Source: Paenibacillus camerounensis (GTDB lineage Bacteria; Bacillota; Bacilli; Paenibacillales; Paenibacillaceae). Taken from it: a stretch of 64,000 nucleotides of DNA. Position 1 is the first letter of the stretch. Each line of letters opens with the position of its first letter. Under the pieces are notes generated by a model. That model ran no database searches, was not told the origin of the DNA, and was given only the letters and a program-made list of their open reading frames with translations. The stretch covers positions 1-64,000 of the forward strand of contig NZ_CCDG010000035.1 in assembly GCF_000723885.1 (NCBI RefSeq), read 5' to 3'. Of the stretch, positions 50,797 to 59,585 are shown piece by piece. The translations under genes and the position numbers were made by a program.

Positions 50797-51349
50797 ATGA
50801 AAGCTGCGCTTCTGCCGCCAGCATAAGCTGGTAGATCTTGCGGGTAGTATTCACATTACGTACGGTCATGAGCTTATACACACTGCTGCCGATCAGCTTG
50901 GCCATTCCGCTTCTGGTGACATTCTCACGCTCCACAGAATACAGCACTGCACCGGGAATATACAGAAGCGTGCCGACACCGGGCTTAAGCGGAAGCTTGT
51001 CCAGGACGGATTCCATATCCGTCTCCTGCCACAGGAACATGACATCACTTCTCAGCCGGTCGTCATTGGTCCATGTATCCGGCAATGCATCGTTAACAGT
51101 TCGGATATCCTCCATGCTGCGGATCAGAACCTTTATGCTCAGGCTGAAATCTTTTAATATGGCCTGTTCGAGCCGTTCAGACAAATTCTCCTGCAACTGA
51201 TCCGCTGCGGAGAAGATAATATTTCCGGAATTAATATAGGTGGTTACAGCGGTCATTCCGGCATGCTCAAATGTCTGTTTAAGCAGCTTCATACTGATAA
51301 TATTATTCCCGCCTACATTGATTCCCCGCAGTAATGCAACATAGATCAT
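50795..51349 (-). CDS. DUF1697-family protein
   Basis: A 184-residue cytoplasmic protein with the DUF1697 signature at the start (MIYVALLRGINVGGNNII) and TYINSGNIIF. Structures of this family suggest a two-domain ferredoxin-like fold, but biochemical function is not known. It is a single gene on the minus strand, convergent with the aldolase gene. Confidence 0.9.
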   Translation of the reverse strand: MIYVALLRGINVGGNNIISMKLLKQTFEHAGMTAVTTYINSGNIIFSAADQLQENLSERLEQAILKDFSLSIKVLIRSMEDIRTVNDALPDTWTNDDRLRSDVMFLWQETDMESVLDKLPLKPGVGTLLYIPGAVLYSVERENVTRSGMAKLIGSSVYKLMTVRNVNTTRKIYQLMLAAEAQLS

Positions 51350-51407
51350 ATAAATTCCTGCTTTCTTTGTTTGTCTTTTTCGTGTCCGTAAACTTTACAA
51401 ACAGTAC

Positions 51408-51487
51408 TTGAATAGATATACTTTAAATATAACATTTAAGGGTTTAGAACAACAGAAAGGGGCCTTACGCCAGTAGGCTCCTTTTGT
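51408..51487 (+). promoter_or_regulatory. Promoter and attenuator-like hairpin before the KdpD-USP/Mrp genes
   Basis: TTGAAT (51408-51413), a 16-base spacer and TAACAT (51430-51435) give a promoter. AAAGGGGCCTTAC pairs with GTAGGCTCCTTTT (about 51456-51486), a hairpin with short T tract located before the first gene, as in an attenuator. Confidence 0.5.
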
Positions 51488-51522
51488 ATTTCTTACCCAT
51501 TTCACACAGGAGGGCGAAGGTC

Positions 51523-52149
51523 ATTCATAAGGAAAAGATTATGGTATGTGTTCATTACGGTCCGCACGGAGAGCGGTTAATCCGGCGCGGTGTCCAGCTG
51601 TCTGAGCTTATCGGGGCACCACTATTTGTGCTTAACGTCGATAGTTCGGACAGTGATGAATATAATCAGAGCAAGGAAATGTTTATGGCTGTCTGGAAAC
51701 GTCTGGCTGAAGAGGCCGGAGCAGAGTTTATGGTCCGCAAGCGGCGGGGCCGTAAGACTACAGATGTTATCGTTGAAGCAGCAGAAGAAAAAGAAGTAAC
51801 CCAGATCATTATCGGCCAGTCTGCGCAGACGCTCTGGCAGGAGCTCACCAAACGTAATTTTGTTAATGAGCTGATCAGCAAGATGAAAATGATGGATTTG
51901 CATGTGGTTGCTGTCCAGCGGATGCGTGCAGGTCTGGAAGAGACACATGAGGAAGGCGTCATCTCTTATCTGGTGAAGAATGGCGGCGTGTATCAGCTCA
52001 GTGATGAGCCGGAAGGAACGGACTTCATCAAGGGTAAATATTTTCATGAGCTGCATACCGAATTTGAGAATGGCTTGTTCAGAATTGAGCAAGATGGTAA
52101 AGCAAGGTATTTGCATATCTGTGAAGGAACTTTGACTGATCCGCTGTAG
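51523..52149 (+). CDS. KdpD-type universal-stress-domain protein
   Basis: About 208 residues. The first ~130 resemble the universal stress (USP) domain of KdpD: KEKIMVCVHYGPHGERLIRRG, LFVLNVDSS, QIIIGQSAQTLWQELTKRNFVNELI and LHVVAVQR. A ~75-residue C-terminal extension follows. AGGAGGG (51508-51514) sits eight bases before an in-frame ATT at 51523; no ATG, GTG or TTG is at proper distance. ATG 51541 would remove the first strand, and TTG 51484 lies before the ribosome site. An ATT start is inferred. It precedes the mrp operon by 73 bases and may sense K+ or Na+ stress. Confidence 0.75.
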   Translation: MHKEKIMVCVHYGPHGERLIRRGVQLSELIGAPLFVLNVDSSDSDEYNQSKEMFMAVWKRLAEEAGAEFMVRKRRGRKTTDVIVEAAEEKEVTQIIIGQSAQTLWQELTKRNFVNELISKMKMMDLHVVAVQRMRAGLEETHEEGVISYLVKNGGVYQLSDEPEGTDFIKGKYFHELHTEFENGLFRIEQDGKARYLHICEGTLTDPL

Positions 52150-52222
52150 CCTGCTTTTTCTTCTGGGAGTAAGTACCAATGTTCACAACCTAAATAAATA
52201 AGGTGGAAAAGGAGGCTTGCCT

Positions 52223-55087
52223 TTGCTGCATATAACCGTTCTTGTTCCGTTTCTGCTGGCCCTAATGATAGCGCTTCTACGCGGGAAGCTGCCCGGACTC
52301 CATAGAGGATGGCTCGTGTTTGCCGGACCGCTGGCGTTGTTCGTTTATTTTTTGACCCGCATACCGGTCATCAAGGGAGGGGATTCCGGATATGATATCA
52401 TCTCATGGATTCCATCCCTTGGCATTGATCTGGTGTTCCACCTGGACGGTTTAAGTCTGCTGTTCACATTGTTAATTACAGGAATGGGTACGCTTGTCGT
52501 CCTCTATTCCATTTACTATCTGGACAAACGCAAGGAAGAGCTTACCCCATTTTATGTATATCTGCTGTTGTTCATGGGGGCCATGCTGGGAGTAGTGCTG
52601 TCCGATAACCTGATGGTACTGTACGGTTTCTGGGAGCTTACCAGTGTATCGTCATTCCTCCTGATTGCCTTCTGGCACCGCAGACAAAAGTCGCGGTACG
52701 GCGCGCTGAAGTCGATGCTGATTACGGTGTTTGGCGGCTTGGCAATGTTTGCCGGCTTCCTGATGCTGTATGTCATGACAGGCACGTTCAGTATCCGTGA
52801 AATCTGGAGCCAGGCCGAATCAATCAGCGGCCAGGCGCTGTTTATTCCTGCCATGCTGCTGATTCTGCTGGGCGCCTTCACCAAATCGGCCCAGTTTCCG
52901 TTTCATATCTGGCTGCCTGATGCGATGGAAGCACCGACTCCGGTCAGTGCCTACCTGCACTCGGCAACCATGGTCAAAGCCGGCCTGTATCTGGTCGCAC
53001 GCTTCAGCCCGGTGTTTGCGGGGCAATATGAGTGGTTTTGGATTGTGTCGGGTGTCGGCCTGATCACCTTGATCTATGGATCGATCCAGGCGATGAAGCA
53101 GACGGACCTGAAGGCTCTGTTAGCCTATTCTACAATCAGTCAGCTTGGACTGATTATGGGATTACTCGGTATGGGATCAGCAGCTTCATTCTATACGGGT
53201 GAAGAGGCTGTGTTCTTTACCGCCGCAACAACGGCTGCGTTGTTCCATTTGTTCAATCACGCTATATTCAAAGGCTCCCTGTTTATGGTTGTCGGAATTG
53301 TCGACCATGAGACGAACACCCGTGACCTGCGCAAGCTGGGCGGTCTGGTCTCACTGATGCCGGTGACCTTTACAGTCGCGCTGATCGGCAGCTTCTCGAT
53401 GGCAGGCCTGCCGCCGTTCGCCGGCTTCCTGAGCAAGGAGATGTTCTTTACTGCCGTTCTGAATATCCGGGAGCTGGATTTTCTGAGTATGCAATCCCTG
53501 TTTACGATTGTTCCGGTTGTAGCCTGGATAGCCAGTATATTTACCTTTGCATACAGCATGATTATGGTCTTCCATACCTTTTTCGGCAAATATCAGCCCG
53601 AGAAGCTGGATAAGAAACCGCATGAGGCACCGTTCGGGCTGCTGCTGTCACCCATTGTGCTGGCGCTGCTTGCCGTTGTCACCGGATTCTTCCCCAATAT
53701 ACTGTCGAAGACGCTCATTGTGCCGGGGATGAATGCAATTCATCCGCAAATTGCGGCGAGCTCCCCTTTTTACGTCAATATCTATTTCTGGCACGGGTTT
53801 AACACTGAGGTGTGGATGACGCTTGGTGTAATTATTCTGGGTGTTGTTGTGTACCGGGTTTACGGCCGGTTCAGTCTCGTTGACAGAGAATGGGGCAGGG
53901 GCAGAGGCATTACGCTGAACCAGGTCTATGACGGCAGTATCCGGCTGGTTGAACGGTCATCCCGTTCATTAACCGGGCTGTATATGACGGGCTCCATGCG
54001 GCATTATCTGATGTATATCTTTACTTTAATCATTATAATTGTTGGCGGCACTCTGCTGTACACAGACGGCATTACGCTCGGGCAAGGCGAGTATGCGCCG
54101 ATTTCCTTCTTTGAAGTTGTTGCCGTGCTGGTCATGCTGACCGGCGCGCTGGCTATTCCGTTCGCCAAATCGAGAGTATCGGCGATTCTGCTGACGGGTA
54201 TGGTTGGGTACATGGTGACGCTGCTGTTTGTCCTGTTCCGGGCACCTGATCTGGCGCTTACCCAGATGATTGTTGAAGTGGTGTCGGTTACCCTGTTCCT
54301 GCTCTGCTTCCGCCATCTTCCGCGGCTGGGGCGCGAGAAGGTCAAATTCCGGCTGAAGCTTCCGAAGCTGATCATTTCCATCGGATTCGGCGCTACTATG
54401 ACAATGGTGGCACTGGCAGCTCTTGATAGCAGCCCGTTTGAATCGATCTCAAGCTTCTATACCGAGAACAGCTACAAGCTGGGCGGCGGCAAAAATATCG
54501 TCAACGTGCTGCTCGTAGATTTCCGCGGGTTCGATACCATGTTTGAAATTACGGTGCTGGGTCTTGCCTCGCTGGCAATCTACTCCATGATCAAGCTGAA
54601 GATTGAGCCGGACAACAAGCCCGCTGCCGTAAAAAGCATGTTCGACGATGTTAAGCCCCGCTATTCCCGCAGCAACGACGTGCTGCTGCAGTCCGTAGCC
54701 AAGGTGGCCTTCGTCATTATTATTACCTTTTCCCTGTATCTGTTCTTTGCGGGCCATAACAATCCGGGCGGGGGCTTTATCGGAGCCTTAATGGCTGCAG
54801 CGGCGCTTGTGCTGCTGGCCATTGCATTCGGGATGGACTTCGTAGAGAAGGTGCTGCCTGTCAATTACCGCATATTAATTGCGGTGGGCATTCTGATGGC
54901 GTTCCTCACCGGGATAGGCTCCTTTATCTTTGATGTGCCTTTCCTAAGCCAGGCGTTTGCTTACTTCGAGCTGCCGGTGATGGGTAAGACCGAGCTGACT
55001 ACGGCGATGCTGTTCGATCTGGGCGTATATCTGTCCGTCATCGGTGTCACCATGAATATTATCTTTACGATCGGGAGGGATGACTGA
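52223..55087 (+). CDS. mrpA: Mrp Na+/H+ antiporter subunit A-B fusion
   Basis: A 954-residue polytopic membrane protein. The N-terminal ~500 residues are a proton-channel subunit related to complex I NuoL (FTKSAQFPFHIWLPDAMEAPTPVSAYLHSATMVKAG, with the essential Lys/Glu). The middle adds MrpA-specific helices. From about 800 on (VAKVAFVIIITFSLYLFFAGHNNPGGGFIGALM) the protein matches MrpB. So A and B are fused. TTG 52223 has AAGGAGG seven bases upstream, favoured over TTG 52217. The complex exchanges cytoplasmic Na+ for H+, giving alkali and salt tolerance. Its stop is immediately followed by mrpC. Confidence 0.93.
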   Translation: MLHITVLVPFLLALMIALLRGKLPGLHRGWLVFAGPLALFVYFLTRIPVIKGGDSGYDIISWIPSLGIDLVFHLDGLSLLFTLLITGMGTLVVLYSIYYLDKRKEELTPFYVYLLLFMGAMLGVVLSDNLMVLYGFWELTSVSSFLLIAFWHRRQKSRYGALKSMLITVFGGLAMFAGFLMLYVMTGTFSIREIWSQAESISGQALFIPAMLLILLGAFTKSAQFPFHIWLPDAMEAPTPVSAYLHSATMVKAGLYLVARFSPVFAGQYEWFWIVSGVGLITLIYGSIQAMKQTDLKALLAYSTISQLGLIMGLLGMGSAASFYTGEEAVFFTAATTAALFHLFNHAIFKGSLFMVVGIVDHETNTRDLRKLGGLVSLMPVTFTVALIGSFSMAGLPPFAGFLSKEMFFTAVLNIRELDFLSMQSLFTIVPVVAWIASIFTFAYSMIMVFHTFFGKYQPEKLDKKPHEAPFGLLLSPIVLALLAVVTGFFPNILSKTLIVPGMNAIHPQIAASSPFYVNIYFWHGFNTEVWMTLGVIILGVVVYRVYGRFSLVDREWGRGRGITLNQVYDGSIRLVERSSRSLTGLYMTGSMRHYLMYIFTLIIIIVGGTLLYTDGITLGQGEYAPISFFEVVAVLVMLTGALAIPFAKSRVSAILLTGMVGYMVTLLFVLFRAPDLALTQMIVEVVSVTLFLLCFRHLPRLGREKVKFRLKLPKLIISIGFGATMTMVALAALDSSPFESISSFYTENSYKLGGGKNIVNVLLVDFRGFDTMFEITVLGLASLAIYSMIKLKIEPDNKPAAVKSMFDDVKPRYSRSNDVLLQSVAKVAFVIIITFSLYLFFAGHNNPGGGFIGALMAAAALVLLAIAFGMDFVEKVLPVNYRILIAVGILMAFLTGIGSFIFDVPFLSQAFAYFELPVMGKTELTTAMLFDLGVYLSVIGVTMNIIFTIGRDD

Positions 55088-55422
55088 TGGAACTCCTTAT
55101 TGCCCTGGCGATCGGTGTCCTGTTTACTGTTGGTGTGTACCTTGTCCTGTCTAAAAGCCTGCTCCGCATCCTGCTGGGCACAACATTGATTACGCACGGC
55201 GTCCATCTGCTGCTGCTGACTATGGCCGGACTGAAGACAGGTGCGTCCCCGCTGCTTGGCGAGAATGCCGATTCCTATGTCGATCCTTTGCCTCAGGCGC
55301 TTATCTTAACCTCGATTGTCATCAGCTTCGGGGTATCCGCGTTCTTCATCGTGCTGGCTTACCGGGCTTACCGCTCAGCCGGCATGGATGATGTAGAAGG
55401 AAGCAGGGGGGAGAGAGAATGA
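55087..55422 (+). CDS. mrpC: Mrp antiporter subunit C
   Basis: A 111-residue NuoK-like protein with three membrane helices and the characteristic PLPQALILTSIVISFGVSAFF. It starts at base 55087, sharing a base with the mrpA stop, and overlaps mrpD by four bases. It is part of the Mrp complex membrane core. Confidence 0.94.
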   Translation: MELLIALAIGVLFTVGVYLVLSKSLLRILLGTTLITHGVHLLLLTMAGLKTGASPLLGENADSYVDPLPQALILTSIVISFGVSAFFIVLAYRAYRSAGMDDVEGSRGERE

Positions 55423-56963
55423 ATAATCTGCTTGTAATGCCTCTGCTGATCCCTGCCTTAACGGCGGTAATCCTTATTTTTCTGAAGGATAGAATCGGCC
55501 TGCAGCGCGTAATCAGTGCTGTAAGCGGGTTTATAAATATTGCAGTAGCTGCCTTAATCGTCTACCAGGTGCATACAGATGGCATTCAGACGCTGTATAT
55601 GGGCGGCTGGATGCCGCCATACGGGATCGTCTTTGTCGCTGACATGTTTGCAGCGCTGCTGGTTCTGACAACTTCAATAGTCGGAGCAGCCTGCCTGTTC
55701 TTTTCCTTTGCCAGCATCGGTGAAGAGCGGGAGCGTTATTACTACTATGTGTTCTTTCATTTTCTGCTGACCGGCGTATCCGGGTCTTTCCTTACCGGTG
55801 ACCTGTTTAACCTGTTTGTATGCTTCGAGGTGCTGCTGGTCGCCTCCTATTCCATGATTGTGCTGGGGGGCACCAGGGTTCAGCTGCGTGAGACGTTAAA
55901 ATACATTCTGGTTAATGTTCTGTCGTCCAGCCTGTTTGTAGCCGCCATTGCCTATCTGTATGCGGCGACCGGCACGCTTAATATGGCTCATCTGGCTGTG
56001 CGGGTGGCGGAAGCAGGTCAGGGCGGCATAATGAACGTTATCGCCGTGCTGCTGCTGCTGGTATTCTCACTCAAAGCCGGGCTGCTGCTGTTCTTCTGGC
56101 TTCCGGATTCCTACAGTGCCCCTCCGCTGGCAGTAAGGGCATTGTTCGGAGCTTTGCTTACCAAAGTAGGGCTATACGCCATTACACGCACGTTCACGCT
56201 TATCTTTATCCATGATACGGGGCTTACCCATTCCCTGATGGGCTGGATGGCCGGAGCGACGATGATTCTCGGGGCGGTTGGAGCGCTGGCATACAGCGAT
56301 CTAAGCCGGATTTTCAACTATAACATTATTATCAGTGTAGGCTTTCTTGCTTTTGGCATATCTGTGCTGACCCAGGATTCGCTTAACGGGGTTGTGTTCT
56401 ATCTGATGCATGACATGATTGCTAAGGCACTGCTGTTCTTCCTTGGAGGCATGATCCTTGCAGCCTCGGGAACCGAGCAGCTTAAGCTGATGGGCGGTCT
56501 GATCCGCAGGTATCCGTGGACCGGGTGGATGTTCTTTATTCTGACGCTTGCACTGGTCGGCGTACCGCCGCTTAGCGGCTTTGCCGGCAAGGTTATGATG
56601 ATCCGCAGCGGTTTCGGCGGGATGCATGTAGCTCTTGCCCTTATCGCACTTGCATCAAGCTTTGTGGTCCTGTATTCGCTGATTAAAGTGTTCCAGGGAG
56701 TGTTCTGGGGCGGTGAACGTAGCGAAGAAGAGATTCGACCGCTGCATTATAAGGCTATGATGGCGCCGGCTGCCGTGTTGTTTGTACTCATAATTCTGAT
56801 GGGAATCGGTGCCGAGACGGTGAACGGATTTGTAATGCAGGCTGGAGCCGTGCTTGCTGATCCGGCACAATACATTAACGCTGTCATGAAAGGAGTAGAT
56901 CCAGATGGCCTTTCAAATATTATTGAACTTCATGATAGCGTTTCTGTGGATGTTCCTCAATAA
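55419..56963 (+). CDS. mrpD: Mrp antiporter subunit D
   Basis: A 514-residue NuoM/N-like subunit with about 14 helices. Key regions include GDLFNLFVCFEVLLVASYSMIVLGG, KAGLLLFFWLPDSYSAPPLAVRALFGALLTKVGLYA and MHDMIAKALLFFLGG. The catalytic Lys/Glu residues of the proton path are retained. It overlaps mrpC by 4 and mrpE by 59 bases. Confidence 0.94.
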   Translation: MNNLLVMPLLIPALTAVILIFLKDRIGLQRVISAVSGFINIAVAALIVYQVHTDGIQTLYMGGWMPPYGIVFVADMFAALLVLTTSIVGAACLFFSFASIGEERERYYYYVFFHFLLTGVSGSFLTGDLFNLFVCFEVLLVASYSMIVLGGTRVQLRETLKYILVNVLSSSLFVAAIAYLYAATGTLNMAHLAVRVAEAGQGGIMNVIAVLLLLVFSLKAGLLLFFWLPDSYSAPPLAVRALFGALLTKVGLYAITRTFTLIFIHDTGLTHSLMGWMAGATMILGAVGALAYSDLSRIFNYNIIISVGFLAFGISVLTQDSLNGVVFYLMHDMIAKALLFFLGGMILAASGTEQLKLMGGLIRRYPWTGWMFFILTLALVGVPPLSGFAGKVMMIRSGFGGMHVALALIALASSFVVLYSLIKVFQGVFWGGERSEEEIRPLHYKAMMAPAAVLFVLIILMGIGAETVNGFVMQAGAVLADPAQYINAVMKGVDPDGLSNIIELHDSVSVDVPQ

Positions 56964-57384
56964 TGACTGGACAGCTTCCGGCTTCATCGTCGGTTATGTA
57001 CTCGGCATTCTTGTTCTGTTCGGACTGCGGCGCTTCTTCGAAGGACGGCTGTATCTCGGCAAAGGCTGGGCTATCATTAAGCTGGCAGCCCTGCTTCTGC
57101 GGGAGCTGGTCGTATCCAGTTATATCGTGGTTAAGGCGGTACTGAGGCCGAATCTGGATATCCGCCCGGCCATTCTGATGTATACTACAGAGCTGAAGTC
57201 CGACTGGGAGGTCGCTGTACTCATCACACTGCTCTGTCTGACTCCCGGCTCGGTTGTGCTGGAGGTTTCCAAGGACAACCGTACCCTGTACATTCATGCA
57301 ATGGACATTAAGGATGCAGAGCAGTTCAGAGACAATATCCGCAACACGTTCGAACGCGCGATTCTGGAGGTGTCCCGCTCATGA
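56905..57384 (+). CDS. mrpE: Mrp antiporter subunit E
   Basis: A 159-residue protein with two or three N-terminal helices and a cytoplasmic C-terminal part (LTPGSVVLEVSKDNRTLYIHAMD). AAGGAGT precedes ATG 56905 within mrpD; it overlaps mrpF by four bases. MrpE aids stability and assembly of the complex. Confidence 0.93.
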   Translation: MAFQILLNFMIAFLWMFLNNDWTASGFIVGYVLGILVLFGLRRFFEGRLYLGKGWAIIKLAALLLRELVVSSYIVVKAVLRPNLDIRPAILMYTTELKSDWEVAVLITLLCLTPGSVVLEVSKDNRTLYIHAMDIKDAEQFRDNIRNTFERAILEVSRS

Positions 57385-57674
57385 TTCATTCTATACTCAT
57401 GCTGTCTGTTTCGATTATGGTTATCTCCATCGGCATTTGTGCCTGGAGGCTGGTCAAGGGGCCGTCACTGCCTGACCGGGTTGCCGCACTGGACACCATC
57501 GGCATCAATCTGCTGGCTATGGTTGCCGTTCTGTCGGTGCTGTTCAGAACACAGTCCTTTATAGAATATATTCTGCTGATCGGGATTCTCTCTTTTATCG
57601 GAACCATGGCTTTTGCCAGATATATCGAAAGGAGAGTGGTGTTCGAGCATGGAGACAATCAAGACCGTGATTGA
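57381..57674 (+). CDS. mrpF: Mrp antiporter subunit F
   Basis: A 97-residue protein with three membrane helices and the signature RLVKGPSLPDRVAALDTIGINLLA. It overlaps mrpE by four and mrpG by 26 bases. Part of the Mrp membrane core. Confidence 0.93.
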   Translation: MIHSILMLSVSIMVISIGICAWRLVKGPSLPDRVAALDTIGINLLAMVAVLSVLFRTQSFIEYILLIGILSFIGTMAFARYIERRVVFEHGDNQDRD

Positions 57675-58029
57675 GCTGCTGTTTGCCCTGCTTATTCTGA
57701 CAGGGGCGCTGCTAAGCGCCGTCAGCTCGTTTGGGCTGATCCGTCTGCCTGACGTTTATCTGAGATCGCATGCGGCAGCCAAAAGCGCTACGCTGGGTGT
57801 CCTGTGTGTACTAAGCGGCGCATTTCTCTACTTTGCTGTGTTTCTCGATTTCATCAGCGCGAAGCTGCTGCTTGGAATTGTCTTCGTCTTTATGACTTCG
57901 CCGTTGTCAGCCCACCTGACCGGGCGGGCGGCTTACCGGACTGGAGTACCGCTGTGGAACAAGCGCATTCAAGATGATCTGAAAGAGGTGCTGGAGAAGG
58001 AACGGCTCAAATCTGATCCTACTTCCTAG
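57649..58029 (+). CDS. mrpG: Mrp antiporter subunit G
   Basis: A 126-residue protein with three helices and GLIRLPDVYLRSHAAAKSATLGVL, typical of MrpG. ATG 57649 was chosen as the upstream frame start (57613) lacks a ribosome site; AAGGAGAG lies at 57629-57636. It ends the mrp operon before a terminator. Confidence 0.92.
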   Translation: METIKTVIELLFALLILTGALLSAVSSFGLIRLPDVYLRSHAAAKSATLGVLCVLSGAFLYFAVFLDFISAKLLLGIVFVFMTSPLSAHLTGRAAYRTGVPLWNKRIQDDLKEVLEKERLKSDPTS

Positions 58030-58036
58030 CCTCCTG

Positions 58037-58093
58037 AACAAAACAGGGATGTCTTCACGCCATAATCCGGCAGAGAAGCATCCCTGTTTTGTT
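58037..58093. terminator. Bidirectional terminator
   Basis: AACAAAACAGGGATG and CATCCCTGTTTTGTT form a perfect stem between mrpG and the convergent MFS gene. Confidence 0.9.
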
Positions 58094-58137
58094 GCGGAGA
58101 ATATTTGTGCAATTGCTGTGATCAGCGGATTCGTTTT

Positions 58138-59382
58138 TCAGAGCGCAGTGACGTTGCTTTTGCTCCCGGTACGTTTCTGGTATAGGTGCAGCAGCATGTA
58201 GGAAACGACAAAGGCGGCTGTTACGAGCCATAGGGGAATCCGCGGGTCGAGCTTGTAAGCCCAGCCGCCGATGATGCCCGCAGGTGCGGTGAACAGCAGA
58301 ATCAGCACGGACAGCATGGAGAATACCTTGGCCCGCTTGTCATCGTCTATGGCGTTCTGCACTGCAGCCTCCAGATAAGGCGAGCTAATCATCAGTCCTA
58401 CAGCAGCCAGAACAGTGCTGAGCCCGATCCACAGCAGGCTGGAGGAAGGATAGAGTACCAGCATAACATTGGATGCTGCAGAAAGTCCAAAGCCGGCCAT
58501 CATCGCGCGGTGAGCGGCCTGATCCGGAATTTTGGGCATAAGGAGCCAGAGCGTCACCAGCATAATGATGGAGGAAACCGCCGGGAACAGAGAGATGATG
58601 CCGCCGTTAAGCCGTAAATAGTCTGCCATATAGAGTGAGAGATACGTCGTCTTCAAGGTTGCCTGGAAGTTGAACAGGATGTACACACCAAAGACAAGCA
58701 GCAGGTTGCGGTCCGTTCCCAGCTCCCGGAAAGCGCCGCCATATATGGCCATGCTCTCCCTCAGTCCCAGCTCACGGGTCTCCTGCCGTTTACGGATACC
58801 TGCCTCAGTCTCACGTGTAGTCAGATGACGGCCGGTAAACTGAAAGGTCATGAAAAGAAAAGCAATTACATACATAATCCGCATGCCTGTAACCATACCG
58901 TACTGATTCACCAGCAGGCCGCCCAGCGGGGCGAACAGTCCTCCGATAACCCCGATGATCTGCAGCAGGGTGAATACATAAGTCCGGTCAGACGGTTTGG
59001 TGTCCTCTACGATAAGGCAGTAAAAGGCAATATGCGGCACACGCTGAAAGCCGTTGATGATGGCTGCAGCAACGAAAAACCACAGGTTCTGTGAAAAAGC
59101 CCATAACAATGTAGCTAAACTCCAGCTGAGCAGGTCGAAATACAGAATGGCGCGTTTGCGTCCCATGCGGTCGGTTAAATATCCGCTTAGCAGGGAAGAG
59201 AATACCTGCACGATCAGTCCGATGGTCGTAATCCAGCCGATGTTCAGCTCGGTCAGTCCCAGCTCGTACATATATAGGGTAGCGTAGGTGGAGAACATGC
59301 TGAACGGGATCAGAAAAAACGGTTCAAAGGTCAAGCAGCCCCGGCTGTTCCCATGCAGCCGCGGAAAAATAGTCTTTGCCAT
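58138..59382 (-). CDS. Major facilitator superfamily transporter
   Basis: A 414-residue MFS protein with about 12 helices. The A-motif GYLTDRMGRKRAI lies between helices 2 and 3. ATG 59382 follows CCGGAGG, so the longer upstream frame is not needed. No clear substrate signature is visible. It is a single gene, convergent with mrpG and divergent from the metallophosphoesterase gene. It may be a drug or metabolite transporter; confidence in substrate is nil. Confidence 0.88.
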   Translation of the reverse strand: MAKTIFPRLHGNSRGCLTFEPFFLIPFSMFSTYATLYMYELGLTELNIGWITTIGLIVQVFSSLLSGYLTDRMGRKRAILYFDLLSWSLATLLWAFSQNLWFFVAAAIINGFQRVPHIAFYCLIVEDTKPSDRTYVFTLLQIIGVIGGLFAPLGGLLVNQYGMVTGMRIMYVIAFLFMTFQFTGRHLTTRETEAGIRKRQETRELGLRESMAIYGGAFRELGTDRNLLLVFGVYILFNFQATLKTTYLSLYMADYLRLNGGIISLFPAVSSIIMLVTLWLLMPKIPDQAAHRAMMAGFGLSAASNVMLVLYPSSSLLWIGLSTVLAAVGLMISSPYLEAAVQNAIDDDKRAKVFSMLSVLILLFTAPAGIIGGWAYKLDPRIPLWLVTAAFVVSYMLLHLYQKRTGSKSNVTAL

Positions 59383-59585
59383 GAAGTCCTCCGGATAGTA
59401 GTAAGAGAGTAAGGTCCAAACTAGTAAACGATAATTAAAGAATATTGTCAACAGAGCAGCGGTTAGAATACAGGGCTGTATCCGCGGAAGTTGCAGGAGG
59501 GCTCGCAGTTACTGTAGACTTGATGAGGACGGCTGTTAAGTATGCTTTTAAAGCAGATATCACTCTAATTAGTAAGGTGGTTAAC

